From assembly GCF_009650765.1 (NCBI RefSeq), contig NZ_CP045740.1, forward strand, positions 7,044,001-7,108,000: 64,000 bases of DNA. Reading direction: 5' to 3'. Numbering within the stretch: position 1 is the first letter of the stretch; each line of letters begins with the position of its first letter. The stretch is from Streptomyces sp. SUK 48 (GTDB taxonomy: Bacteria > Actinomycetota > Actinomycetes > Streptomycetales > Streptomycetaceae). This document shows positions 51,601-60,459 of the stretch, in pieces. A program made the translations under genes and the position numbers. A model generated the notes under the pieces. The model saw nothing but the letters and a program-made list of their open reading frames with translations. It was not told the DNA's origin and searched no databases.

Positions 51601-53065
51601 CGGGTCCGCTGACACCGTTCGGGCCGCCGCCCGGGCCTGCCCCCGCTCCAACGGCGGCTCCGAGCGGCCGGTGCACGCCACCGACGAGGCCGTCCTGGAC
51701 GCGGCCCGCCCCGATCCCGACTGGACCCAGCTCGCCGGGGTGCCCTTCGAGGCCGCCCGGGGCTACGCGGCCGCCGTGGGACGCACCGGGGACGGCTCCC
51801 GGGTCCTCGTGGTCAAGGGCGCCCCCGAGACCGTGCTGCCCGCCTGCACCGGCCTGCCGGCGAGCGCCGCCGACGCGGCCCAGGAGCTGGCCGGTTCGGG
51901 ACTGCGCGTCCTGGCGGTGGCCGAACGGCGCCTCGACGGCGGGGAGGACGAGGCCGCCGTACTCGAACAGCCGCTCCAGGAACTGGAGTTCACCGGAGTG
52001 CTGGCGCTGTCCGACGTGCCCCGCGACACCTCCACGGCGCTGGTGAAGGGGCTGCTGGAGGCGGGCGTACGACCTGTCGTGCTCACCGGCGACCATCCGC
52101 AGACCGCGCGCGCCATCGCCGCCGAACTGGGCTGGCCGCAGGACACCGTGGTGGTCACCGGTGACGAACTGGCCGCCGCCGACCGGGCGGCGCGGGCCCG
52201 GATGCTGCGCGACGCGGGGGTGGTGGCCCGGGTGGCGCCCGAGCAGAAGCTCCAGGTCGTGGAGGCGCTGCGGGACGCGGGCCGGGTGGTCGGCATGGTC
52301 GGCGACGGCGCCAACGACGCCGCGGCCATCCGCGCCGCCGACATCGGGGTGGGCATCAGCGCGCGCGGCTCGGCCGCCGCCCGCAACGCCGCCGACATCG
52401 TGCTCACCGCCGACGACCTCACGGTCCTGATCGACGCGGTCGGCGAGGGCCGCGCCCTGTGGCACAGCGTCGCCGACGCCATCGCCATCCTCATCGGCGG
52501 CAACGCGGGCGAGGTCGGCTTCGGCCTGATCGGCACCCTGGTGTCCGGGCGGGCGCCGCTGTCCACCCGGCAGATGCTGATGGTGAACCTGTTCACCGAC
52601 CTGTTCCCGTCGATGGCGGTCGCCGTCACGGAGAAGGAGGGCGAGGCGGACCTCGCCCATGTCGAGGAGGCCGCCGGGGTGCTGGGCGACCCGCTGCTGC
52701 GGCAGATCAGGCACCGGGCGCTGACCACCTGCCTGGGCGCGCTCACCGCCTGGCTGATCGGCCGCTTCACCCCGGGCACCGCCCGCCGCTCCAGCACCAT
52801 GGCGCTGTGCGGGGTGGTCGGCACCCAGCTGGTGCAGACCCTCCTGGACCGGCGCGACAGCCGGCTGGTGCAGATCACCTCGCTGGGCTCGGCCGCGGTG
52901 CTCGTCGCCGTCGTCCAGACCCCGGTGCTCAGCCGCGCGTTCGGCTGCACCCCGCTCGGGCCGCTCGCCTGGGCCGGGGTGGCCGTCGCCATCGCCCTCG
53001 CCCTGGCGGGACAGCGCGCGCTGCCCCGCCTGGAGGAGACGGTCGTCCGGCTCCTGCCCGACTGA
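48642..53065 (+). CDS. Large P-type cation ATPase (CtpI/CtpH-like) with apparent frameshift near 48.9 kb
   Basis: Frame one runs from TTG 48642 (GGAG 7 nt upstream): MPGLFTVPRATLRLLPAAPR and ALPGSGDHWRSGTRAHLALRP, the normal N-terminus of this family. Family sequence then resumes in another frame from about 48900: a Pro-rich linker, then DVLFAYWDDGLARLV and 1300 further residues to 53065. The body has TGESLPVEKD, PEGLPLVATVAQ, ICFDKTGTLTENR (phosphorylated Asp) and GDGANDAAAIRAADIG, plus about ten membrane helices, so catalysis is intact. The second frame alone has no start codon before an internal GTG at 49103 with no ribosome site. A missing base in a C-run around 48880-48920 would explain it: sequencing error, mutation or programmed shift. 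Confidence 0.8.
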
Positions 53066-53068
53066 GGC

Positions 53069-54148
53069 TCACACCGAGCGCAGGTACTGCTCCGGCACCC
53101 GTACGTCGCCGCCCAGCTCCCGTGCCGTGTGCCGGGCCCAGGAGGGGTCGCGCAGCAGCTCGCGGCCGAGCAGGACGGCGTCGGCCTCGCCGTTCGCCAC
53201 GATCTTCTGGGCCTGCTCGGCCTCGGTGATCAGGCCGACGGCCGCGACCGGAAGGCCGGTCTCGGCCTTCACCCGGGCGGCGAACGGGACCTGGTAGCCG
53301 GGCTCGACCGGGATGCGGACGCCGGAGGCGTTGCCGCCGGTGGAGACGTCGAGGAGGTCGACGCCGTGGGCGCGCAGATCGCGGGCGAGGCGGACCGTGT
53401 CGTCCGCGGTCCAGCCGCCCTCCTCCAGCCAGTCGGTGGCGGAGACGCGGAAGAACAGCGGCTTGTCCGCGGGCCACACCTCCCGTACGGCGTCCACGAC
53501 CTCCAGCGCGAAGCGGACGCGGTTCTCGTACGAGCCGCCGTAGGCGTCGGTGCGGTGGTTGGAGTGCGGGGAGAGGAACCCGTGGACCAGGTAGCCGTGG
53601 GCGCCGTGGATCTCCACGACCTCGAAGCCCGCCTCCAGGGCCCGGCGCGCGGCCTCCCTGAACTGCCCGGTGATCTCCTTGATCTGATCGACCGTCAACT
53701 CCGTTGGGGCCGGGTGGCCTTCGGTGAAGGGCAGCGGGCTCGGGGCGAGGGGCTGCCAGCCGTGGCCCTCCGGGTCGATCGGCGCGCCGCCCTTCCAGGG
53801 CCGCTCGGTCGATGCCTTGCGGCCGCTGTGCGCGAGCTGCACGCCCGGCACCGTGCCCTGGGCCGAGAGGAAGCGGGTGATCCGGCGGAACGCCTCCACC
53901 TGGGTGTCGTTCCACAGGCCGAGGTCGTAGGGGGAGATCCGGCCCTCGGGGGAGACCGCGGTGGCCTCCACCACGATCAGACCGGTGCCACCGGTGGCCC
54001 GTGCCCCGTAGTGCGCGAGGTGCCAGTCGTCCGGGGCGCCGGTGAGCGGCCCGGCGGGCTCGGCCGAGTACTGGCACATCGGGGCCATCCACACCCGGTT
54101 GGGGATGGTCACCTCGCGCAGGGTGACGGGTTCGAACAGCACGCTCAC
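53069..54148 (-). CDS. NADH:flavin oxidoreductase, Old Yellow Enzyme (YqjM class)
   Basis: About 359 aa. RVWMAPMCQYSA (flavin-proximal Cys of the YqjM class), VQLAHSGRKAST, EIHGAHGYLVHGFLSPHSNH (two active-site His), YGGSYENRVRFALEVV and VGLITEAEQAQKIV are all present. FMN-dependent ene-reductase for activated alkenes and related electrophiles. I prefer GTG 54148 because GGAG lies 6 nt upstream; ATG 54160 is in frame. Only 4 bp separate its stop from that of the P-type ATPase on the other strand. The divergent ArsR-type regulator and the symmetrical sites between them indicate induction by a reactive ligand or oxidant. Confidence 0.92.
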   Translation of the reverse strand: MSVLFEPVTLREVTIPNRVWMAPMCQYSAEPAGPLTGAPDDWHLAHYGARATGGTGLIVVEATAVSPEGRISPYDLGLWNDTQVEAFRRITRFLSAQGTVPGVQLAHSGRKASTERPWKGGAPIDPEGHGWQPLAPSPLPFTEGHPAPTELTVDQIKEITGQFREAARRALEAGFEVVEIHGAHGYLVHGFLSPHSNHRTDAYGGSYENRVRFALEVVDAVREVWPADKPLFFRVSATDWLEEGGWTADDTVRLARDLRAHGVDLLDVSTGGNASGVRIPVEPGYQVPFAARVKAETGLPVAAVGLITEAEQAQKIVANGEADAVLLGRELLRDPSWARHTARELGGDVRVPEQYLRSV

Positions 54149-54182
54149 GACAGACTCCATTCGTCACGGACCGCAGGTCTGC

Positions 54183-54239
54183 TTGTACGATAAACCTCGT
54201 ACTACGAGAGATGTCAAACTACGACGAGTCTCGTACAAT
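54183..54239. promoter_or_regulatory. Divergent OYE/arsR promoter with TACGA inverted repeats
   Basis: TTGTACGA (54183-54190) mirrors TCGTACAA (54231-54238), and CTCGTA-C-TACGAG (54196-54208) is a perfect inner palindrome. On the minus strand TTGACA (54212-54217) is a good -35 box, with the palindrome lying between it and the AT-rich -10 region; on the plus strand TACAAT (54234-54239) can serve as a -10. A repressor dimer on these sites would block both genes. Confidence 0.6.
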
Positions 54240-54306
54240 GCGGGTACGCGGGAGTTCCCCGGGGACGCGGAAGTCCCCCTGACGCAAGCGATGAAGGTGG
54301 GCCGCC

Positions 54307-54663
54307 GTGACCGAGACCGCCGCCCCCGGCCGGGTGCTGCCGCACCCCGACCGGGCGGAGATCCGACTGGAGACCGTGCTGCACGCGCTGTCCGACCCGG
54401 TACGGCTGCGCATCGTCCGCGAACTCTCCACGGCCGCCGACGAGTTGTCCTGCTCGCGCTTCGACCTGCCGGTCACCAAGTCCACCACCACGCACCACTT
54501 CCGGGTGCTGCGCGAGAGCGGCGTCATCCGGCAGTGCTACCGGGGCACGGCCAAGGTGAGCGGCCTGCGCCGGGACGACCTCGACGACCTCTTCCCCGGC
54601 CTGCTCGACGCCCTCCTCGCCGCCGCGAACGGCCAGCACGCCCGCCTCGGCGACGACGCCTGA
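54307..54663 (+). CDS. ArsR-type winged-helix regulator
   Basis: 118 aa. LETVLHALSDPVRLRIVREL, then KSTTTHHFRVLRESGVIRQC and YRGTAKVSGLRRDDL: the ArsR winged helix (HTH_20-like). It lacks the ELCVCDL metal site of classical ArsR; one Cys occurs in LSCSRFDLP and one in QCYRGT, which might sense thiol-reactive compounds. GTG 54307 has AAGGTGG upstream. It is divergent from the OYE gene, with which this group of regulators is often paired. Confidence 0.9.
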   Translation: MTETAAPGRVLPHPDRAEIRLETVLHALSDPVRLRIVRELSTAADELSCSRFDLPVTKSTTTHHFRVLRESGVIRQCYRGTAKVSGLRRDDLDDLFPGLLDALLAAANGQHARLGDDA

Positions 54664-54690
54664 GCGTGCCGGGCGGGGGCCCCGGCGGGA

Positions 54691-56028
54691 CTACGACGTC
54701 CGGGCCACCGCCAGCAGGGTGTCCCAGTCGGCCAGCTTGACCACGCCCCGGCCGAGGCGCGCGCCCAGCTCGGCCTCCGCCCGCTCGATCGCCAGCCAGC
54801 CGTCCCAGACCACCGGCTCGACCCCGGCCGCCAGCAGCGCCGGGACCGCGTCCTCGGGCCCCTCCGAGCGCGCCAGAGCGGGGGCGTCCGCGAGCAGCGA
54901 GGTCACCGTCTCCTTGGCGCAGGGCCGGTTGGTGCCGATCACGCCCGACGGGCCCCGCTTGATCCACCCGGCGACGTACTCCCCGGGCGAGGCCGCGCCG
55001 TCCCGCACCACCCGCCCCGCCGCGTGCGGCACCGTGCCGCTCGGCTCGTCGAACGGCAGCCCCTCGAGCGGCACCCCCCGGTAGCCCACCGAGCGCAGCA
55101 CCAGCTGCGCCGGCATCTCCTCGTACCGCCCCGTCCCCGTCACCCCGCCCCGCCCGTCCGGCACCGTGCGCTCGAAGCGGACCGCGCCCACCCGGCCGCC
55201 GTCCGCGAGCAGTTCCACGGGGCGCAGATGGAAGCGCAGCCGGATGTGCCGGTCGGCGGCCGTCGACGGGGGCTGCTCCGCCCAGCCGCGCAGCACCTCC
55301 AGATTGCGCCGCTGCACCGCGGGCAGCGTCTCGGGGTCGGCCGGGTCGAGCGCCAGATCGCCCGGTTCCACGACGACCCGGGTGCCGGGCAGGGTGCCCA
55401 GCTCGCGCAGCTCCTTGGTGGTGAAGCGGGCCTGCGCGGGGCCGCGCCGCGCCACCATCCGCACCTCGCGGACCCCGCTGTCCGCCAGCGCGTCCAGCGC
55501 CCCCTGCGGCATGTCCGTCGGGCGCAGCTCGGCCGCGTCGCGCATCAGCATCCGGGTGACGTCCACCGCCACATTGCCCGCGCCGATCACCACCGCCGAG
55601 CGCACGTCCCGCAGGTAACCCGCGTCGGCCGCGTCCGGGTGCGCGCTGTACCAGGCCACGAACTCGGTCGCCGACCAGCAGCCCGGCAGCTCCTCGCCCC
55701 GGACGCCGAGACGGCGGTCGGTGGCGGCGCCCACGCAGTACACCACCGCGTCGTACAGCCCGCGCAGCACCTTGACCGGCACCCCGTCGGGGCCGCCCAC
55801 CCGCACCCCGCCGAGGAAGCGCACCCGCTCGTGCTCCAGGACCGTCCGCAGGCTCGTCTGGAGCGACTTGATCTTCTCGTGGTCCGGGGCGACGCCGTAC
55901 CGGACCAGGCCGTAGGGGCACGGCAGCCGGTCCAGCACGTCCACACGCACCTCGGGGTCCCGCTGGACGAGCTGCTGGGCGGTGTAGCACCCGCTCGGTC
56001 CGGATCCGACGACGGCGACTCGCAGCAC
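54691..56028 (-). CDS. Ferredoxin/adrenodoxin-type NADP reductase (FprA-like)
   Basis: 445 aa. LRVAVVGSGPSGCYTAQQLV (FAD), CPYGLVRYGVAPDHEKIKSL, CVGAATDRRLGVRGEELPG, VVIGAGNVAVDVTRMLMRD (NADPH) and late GYVAGWIKRGPSGVIGTNRP-like text (here EYVAGWIKRGPSGVIGTNRP) identify the adrenodoxin-reductase family. It passes electrons from NADPH to ferredoxin, for example for cytochromes P450; none lies nearby. GTG 56028 has AGGAG 8 nt upstream. Confidence 0.92.
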   Translation of the reverse strand: MLRVAVVGSGPSGCYTAQQLVQRDPEVRVDVLDRLPCPYGLVRYGVAPDHEKIKSLQTSLRTVLEHERVRFLGGVRVGGPDGVPVKVLRGLYDAVVYCVGAATDRRLGVRGEELPGCWSATEFVAWYSAHPDAADAGYLRDVRSAVVIGAGNVAVDVTRMLMRDAAELRPTDMPQGALDALADSGVREVRMVARRGPAQARFTTKELRELGTLPGTRVVVEPGDLALDPADPETLPAVQRRNLEVLRGWAEQPPSTAADRHIRLRFHLRPVELLADGGRVGAVRFERTVPDGRGGVTGTGRYEEMPAQLVLRSVGYRGVPLEGLPFDEPSGTVPHAAGRVVRDGAASPGEYVAGWIKRGPSGVIGTNRPCAKETVTSLLADAPALARSEGPEDAVPALLAAGVEPVVWDGWLAIERAEAELGARLGRGVVKLADWDTLLAVARTS

Positions 56029-56168
56029 GGCGGTACTCCTGACGGCGAAAGGAGAGTGCGCGGACGCCTCCAGGGTCCCACCGGCGAGGCGACGAGGGCA
56101 GAGCCCGCCGGGTGACGCGGGCGCGTGTCCCACCGTATGGAGGGTGCGCGCGCGGATACGTTGCGCAG

Positions 56169-56732
56169 GTGCTCGAAGCATCCTTTCTTGATCTTTCCGA
56201 GCGGAACGCGGAGGACGGCGCGCTGTCCGTGTGGCCCGCGTGGGAGGTGCGCGAGTACGGCGGCGCCCTGTCCTGGCTGTACGTCCGGCTGGACTTCCCC
56301 GACGGCGCCGGGGTGGACGCCCTGGCCGTCGTGAGCGACGGGGGCAGCGTCCGGGTCGAGGAGATCCGGGCCCGCCCCGCCCTCTCCCTGGACGACCTCA
56401 GCGTCCTCGCGGACTGGATCGAGGAGCCGCTCCTGGAGGCGTTCTGGGCGGGGGAGCGGGCCGCGGACGGTTCGCGGGTCCCGGACGCGCACGACGGCGA
56501 CACCGGTCCCGGCGCCTCGCGCGCGGCCCGGCGGCGGGCCCGTCCGGCCTGGCCGCGCGGGACCGAGGGCCGGCTGCTGCTCGCCCGGGAGTACCGCGCG
56601 GCGCAGCAGGCGGGCGCCGACCCGGTGCTCGCCGTGATGCGGGCGACCGGCCACGGCCGCCGCCGCACGCTCGGCCTGATCGCCCAGGCCAGGGACGCGG
56701 GCCTGCTGACACCCCGGCACGCCCGCCGGTAG
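56169..56732 (+). CDS. DUF6214 family protein
   Basis: About 187 aa. SVWPAWEVREYGGALSWLYV, LDFPDGAGVDALAVVSDGGS, LSVLADWIEEPLLEAF are the phrases that I associate with DUF6214, a Streptomyces family of unknown function; the C-terminus is basic and helical (LLLAREYRAAQQAGADPVL). No membrane helix. The start is uncertain: GTG 56169 sits 6 nt after a TACGTT hexamer, which would be a leaderless start; an ATG at 56113 or nearby in another context is less likely. Divergent from the ferredoxin reductase. Confidence 0.75.
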   Translation: MLEASFLDLSERNAEDGALSVWPAWEVREYGGALSWLYVRLDFPDGAGVDALAVVSDGGSVRVEEIRARPALSLDDLSVLADWIEEPLLEAFWAGERAADGSRVPDAHDGDTGPGASRAARRRARPAWPRGTEGRLLLAREYRAAQQAGADPVLAVMRATGHGRRRTLGLIAQARDAGLLTPRHARR

Positions 56733-56824
56733 ACGCCCCCCGGCGTCCCCTGGGACCCCTCCGGGCTCCCCTCCGCGCGATCCGCCGCGTCCCCTGGGGC
56801 GCCTCCGGGTCCCCCCCGCGTCCG

Positions 56825-57499
56825 CTACGCTCCCTCCGGGCGCTCCCCGGTCGCGAAGAACCGCGACAGATCGCGCTCCGCGCTCCCGCACCCGGCGTCC
56901 CGCTCCCGCTCCGGCGGCACCCCGAGCTCCCAGTCGAGCCCGTAGCGCCGGAACAGCTCGGCGCGCAGCGCGGGGACGGGCATGGGCACGCCCGGGACCA
57001 GCGCCGCGTACACCGCGCCCATCAGCTGGGCCCGCAGCATCGGATAGCCGGCCGTCACCTCCGCGGCGCCGTACCGGGCCACGGTGTCGCCGAGCAGCTC
57101 CGACAGCCGCCGCTGCTCCGGGCACTCCACGAAACCCTCGGCCTGGAGCAGCCCCGCCATGTGCTGGCGCATCAGCACCGGCCGGTCGCGGGCCAGCCCG
57201 AGGATCGCGTCGACGGCACGGGCCAGCCGCTCCCGGCCGTCCTCGCTGCGCGGCTCCCGCTCCAGCGCCTCCTCCAGCGTGCGGTGCATCAGCCGGTGCA
57301 CGGCGGACTGCACCAGCTGGCGCTTGCCGGGAAAGTAGTACGACACCAGACCGCGGGCGGAACCGGCGCGGTCCGCGATGTCGCCGAGCGTCGTGGCGTC
57401 GAAGCCCCGCTCGTCCACCAGCTCCACGGCGGCCTGGAGCAGCCGCTCCCGGGAACGCCTTCGCAACTCTTCATTGACCGAGGCGCTGCGCGGGGACAT
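56825..57499 (-). CDS. TetR-family transcriptional regulator
   Basis: 224 aa. HTH at residues 8-58: RERLLQAAVELVDERGFDAT, TLGDIADRAGSARGLVSYYF, PGKRQLVQSAV. A TetR C-terminal ligand domain follows (LMRQHMAGLLQAEG..., YPMLRAQLMGAVYAAL). AGGAG is 7 nt before ATG 57499. A palindrome at 57513-57533 overlaps its own promoter (TATAGT at 57532-57537 on the minus strand), so it represses itself. No target gene is divergent from it; the HAD gene upstream lies on the same strand. Confidence 0.92.
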   Translation of the reverse strand: MSPRSASVNEELRRRSRERLLQAAVELVDERGFDATTLGDIADRAGSARGLVSYYFPGKRQLVQSAVHRLMHRTLEEALEREPRSEDGRERLARAVDAILGLARDRPVLMRQHMAGLLQAEGFVECPEQRRLSELLGDTVARYGAAEVTAGYPMLRAQLMGAVYAALVPGVPMPVPALRAELFRRYGLDWELGVPPERERDAGCGSAERDLSRFFATGERPEGA

Positions 57500-57512
57500 G
57501 CTGGACTCCTGC

Positions 57513-57533
57513 GTTGACTGGCTGCCAGCCAAC
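57513..57533. promoter_or_regulatory. TetR operator palindrome (GTTGACTGGC-T-GCCAGCCAAC)
   Basis: Ten-base arms with a single mismatch around a central T, 14 bp before the tetR start codon and overlapping the TATAGT -10 box on the minus strand. This is the usual size and place for a TetR autoregulatory site. Confidence 0.65.
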
Positions 57534-57657
57534 TATACTCAACGCAGCCGGAACCCACGGGTCCGGTTCGAGCTGCCGTCTGCCGGGGTGACGCGGGGGA
57601 TCACCTCGGCGGACGGTACGCCCGCCTCGGCCGTCGGCGAAAGGGGCCGGAAGGCGG

Positions 57658-58368
57658 TCAGGCCAGGTCGGAGGCGTGGCCCGGGACCAGTCCGAGAACC
57701 GGCAGCAGCGCGTTCGGGCGGTCGGAAGCCGGCAGATGGTCCACGAAGTGCACCCGGCAGCCGAGCGCCGCCGCGCCCCCGTCCGCCTCCCTGCTGTCGC
57801 CGACCATCAGCGTCCGCCGGGGATCGGCACCGAGCGCCGCACAGGCGACCGCGAACAGCCGCGGGTCCGGCTTCTGCACCCCGTGCTCGTACGACAGCGC
57901 GTACGCGGCCACGAACGGGTCGAGGCCGTGCGCGCGGAAGACCGGACGCGGGTCCCAGCCGATGTTGCTGACCACCGCCACGCCGACCCCGCGCTCGCGC
58001 AGGGCGCGCAGCACCGCCGGGGCGTCCGGGTAAGGGGTCCAGGCGGCGGGGGACATGTGCCGGGCGTAGAGCGCGTCGTGCAGGTCCGGATCGGGCAGCG
58101 GCACCCGCCGGGACATCCCCGTGAACGCCGCCCGGTGCAGCTCCGCGCTCTCATCCCGGCGCGCCCACAGCCCGGCCAGTTCCCCGGGCACCCGCACCGG
58201 CGCCGCCCCGCCCGGCAGCGCGCCCGCCGCCTCCAACGCCCGTGCCGCCTCTTTCACTTGCGGTTCGGGAAGGTCCCGTCCGGTCTCGTCCAGCACCGCA
58301 CGCAGCCAGGACTCGGTGGACTCGACGCGGAACAGCGTCCCGGAGAAGTCGAACAGCACGGCAGTCAT
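57658..58368 (-). CDS. HAD-superfamily hydrolase
   Basis: 236 aa. AVLFDFSGTLFRVE (motif I, with the first Asp and Phe-Ser in place of Leu-Asp), GVAVVSNIGWDPRPVF (motif II), YEHGVQKPDPRLFAVA (motif III Lys) and LMVGDSREADGGAAALGC (motif IV). The second Asp of DxD is Ser (DFSGT), which suggests a dehalogenase- or phosphatase-like variant with changed acid/base chemistry. ATG 58368 begins the domain. The neighbours are a TetR gene downstream and an M56 peptidase gene upstream on the same strand. Confidence 0.87.
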   Translation of the reverse strand: MTAVLFDFSGTLFRVESTESWLRAVLDETGRDLPEPQVKEAARALEAAGALPGGAAPVRVPGELAGLWARRDESAELHRAAFTGMSRRVPLPDPDLHDALYARHMSPAAWTPYPDAPAVLRALRERGVGVAVVSNIGWDPRPVFRAHGLDPFVAAYALSYEHGVQKPDPRLFAVACAALGADPRRTLMVGDSREADGGAAALGCRVHFVDHLPASDRPNALLPVLGLVPGHASDLA

Positions 58369-58430
58369 GCGGGGGACCTTATCCGGACGTCTTCGCACAG
58401 GAGTTGAGCCAGGATCGGTCGAGACCGTAC

Positions 58431-59366
58431 TCAGCCAAGGGCCCGCAGTCCCGGTACCAGGGCCAGCAGCACCGGGAGCGCCGGTACCAGCGCGGCGACC
58501 GCCGTGAGCCGCAGCCGGTGCAGGGCGGGGAGCCGGGCGGGTGAGGTGAGCAGCCGGTCCACCCGCTGCGGCACATGCGCCTCGGGGGTGGGAGTGGGTC
58601 CGAACACGCCCCGCTCCTCGTTGAGTTGGACCAGGGCGAGCGCGGTCGTCAGCCGGCCGAAGCGCCGCGAGGCGGTGTCGTCGGCGGCCAGCTCCACCAG
58701 CCGGTGCATCTCGCCCTGGAACGCGGCGAACACCGGCACCTGGGGGAATCCGCGCGCGAGCGCCGCCGAGCAGTGCAGCAGCCAGTCGTGCCGCGCCCGC
58801 GCGTGCCCCCGCTCATGGGCCAGCAGCGCGTCCAGCTGACGCTCCTTCAGGCGCCGCAACGCGGCCGTGGTGACGACCAGCCGGGGCGCCGCACCGGCGA
58901 GCCACCAGGCGTCCGGGCGCCCGTCCTCCAGCACCACGAGCCGCCCCGCTCCCGGCTCCTCGCCGGGCAACAGCGGCGCCCGCACGAGGAGTTCGGCCCG
59001 CCGCGTCCGCCGTCGCGCACCGGACCGTACGACCTCCCGCACCAGCATGGCCGCGCTCCACAGCCCGGCGCAGGCCAGCAGTACGGCGGTGGTGGCCGCC
59101 CAGGGGCTCGCGGTACCGAGGGCGTAGGCGTCCACGACCGCGCGCGGCGCCCGCGCGAACACCTGCCCGCGCACCGGCGCCCAGGCCGCGGCGGCGCTCA
59201 GCGTCATCGACAGCGCGCAGCACAGCAGCACGGCCGCCACGACGCACTGCCACGCCCACAGGGCGACGACCGGTTCGCGGTCCGGCCAGTCGGCGCGGGC
59301 GAGCAGGCGCGGACCGAGGACGGCGGTGAGAGCGCCGAGCAGTAACAGGGCCACCGGGACCATCAT
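58431..59366 (-). CDS. M56-family (BlaR1-like) membrane metallopeptidase
   Basis: 311 aa. Helices at about residues 3-20, 33-55, 85-110 and near the C-terminus; between them HERGHARARHDWLLH supplies the HExxH zinc site, with ELAADDTASRRFG as the downstream ligand region. This is the Peptidase_M56 group. In Streptomyces such genes usually stand next to a BlaI/MecI repressor that they cleave; none is present within this window, so its partner is elsewhere or different. Two adjacent ATGs (59366, 59363) are possible. Confidence 0.88.
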   Translation of the reverse strand: MMVPVALLLLGALTAVLGPRLLARADWPDREPVVALWAWQCVVAAVLLCCALSMTLSAAAAWAPVRGQVFARAPRAVVDAYALGTASPWAATTAVLLACAGLWSAAMLVREVVRSGARRRTRRAELLVRAPLLPGEEPGAGRLVVLEDGRPDAWWLAGAAPRLVVTTAALRRLKERQLDALLAHERGHARARHDWLLHCSAALARGFPQVPVFAAFQGEMHRLVELAADDTASRRFGRLTTALALVQLNEERGVFGPTPTPEAHVPQRVDRLLTSPARLPALHRLRLTAVAALVPALPVLLALVPGLRALG

Positions 59367-59477
59367 GGGCAGCACCCTATGAGCGCGGGACCGCCCGGCG
59401 GTACGGTCCGTCACCCCGAAGTGACGCAGGCAACGCGCCCCGGCCGCCCGTCCCGTCATGGCGCCGCGCCGCTTTCG

Positions 59478-60443
59478 CTACGGCCGGTTCGCCGCCTGCT
59501 TGACGGTCCTGATCACCGGCGCCGATTCCAGGTGGGTGATGGCCGGGAGCGCGGCGATACGGGTGGTCAGGTACCGGTACAGCTCCCGCTGGTTCGCGCA
59601 CACCACGCTCGCGTACAGATTGGTCGGGCCGGTGGTGGCCGCGGCGAACGCGATCTCCGGGTGCTCGGCCAGTGCCCGGCCCGTCTCCTCCAGGTGGGCG
59701 GGGGCGACCGAGAGCCAGAGCAGGGTCCGGGCGTGCCCGCCGAACACGCGCCAGTCGACGTCGAGGTCAAGATAGAGCACGCCGTGTCCGCGCAGTTCCG
59801 TCATCCGGCGCCGGACCGTCGTCGGCGACCAGCCGGTCGCCGCGGCCAGCTGTTCGAGCCCGGCCCGGCCGTCGGCGGCGAGCAGGGCGAGGAGCTTGCG
59901 GTCGCCGTCGTCGAGCCGTACCGGTCCCGGCCGGTGAGGCACCGGGGGCGGGCGCAGCCGCTCGGCCGCCTCCGCGTCCAGCCACCCGAGCTTTCCGACC
60001 AGGTTGTCCGGGCCGCCGTAGAAGGCGTGCAGCACGGAGTGCGCGGTCACGCCCTCCACCCGCGGGGTGCGGGGGAGTTTGGCCAGCAGCAGTGCCTCGC
60101 TGTCCGCCTCGCTCTCGGTGCGCACCACGCACGTGATCTCGGTGCCACCGGAGTTGAGGCTCACCCAGGAGGTGTCGGGGCGCCCGGCCAGCGCCTCGGC
60201 GACCGGGAGGGACGCTGCGGGCGCGCAGCGCACCCGCAGGAACCACAGGACGGCGCCGAGCGCGGTGGGATCGACCCCGCCGAGCACGCGGACCGCCCTG
60301 GCCGACCGTAATCGGGCGTAGCGGCGGGCGATGGTGCGATCCGAGACGCCGAGCACCTCGGCGATCGCGCTGAACGGCGCACGGCCGTCGATCTGCAGGG
60401 CGTGCACGAGCCGGCGGTCCAGCTCGTCGTATTCGGATTCCAC
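59478..60443 (-). CDS. Tandem Lrp/AsnC regulator (two HTH-RAM modules)
   Basis: 321 aa. First HTH: ELDRRLVHALQIDGRAPFSA, IAEVLGVSDRTIARRYARLR; second HTH near residue 175: LDDGDRKLLALLAADGRAGL, EQLAAATGWSPTTVRRRMTE. Each is followed by a RAM-like ligand region. Double-Lrp proteins are frequent in Streptomyces. The GTG at 60443 lies 7 nt after TAGCCT, suggesting a leaderless message. Divergent from the FAD monooxygenase, with a perfect palindrome between them, so it probably regulates that gene in response to an amino acid or aromatic ligand. Confidence 0.9.
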   Translation of the reverse strand: MESEYDELDRRLVHALQIDGRAPFSAIAEVLGVSDRTIARRYARLRSARAVRVLGGVDPTALGAVLWFLRVRCAPAASLPVAEALAGRPDTSWVSLNSGGTEITCVVRTESEADSEALLLAKLPRTPRVEGVTAHSVLHAFYGGPDNLVGKLGWLDAEAAERLRPPPVPHRPGPVRLDDGDRKLLALLAADGRAGLEQLAAATGWSPTTVRRRMTELRGHGVLYLDLDVDWRVFGGHARTLLWLSVAPAHLEETGRALAEHPEIAFAAATTGPTNLYASVVCANQRELYRYLTTRIAALPAITHLESAPVIRTVKQAANRP

Positions 60444-60459
60444 CGGTTCAAGGCTAGTC

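Noticed and set aside
45188..52714. A 2508-codon open frame antisense to the P-type ATPase.
   Set aside because: Only its last 556 codons (AidB-like gene) carry real protein motifs; the rest is the complement of the ATPase, small gene and PaaX gene, with typical GC-driven antisense openness.
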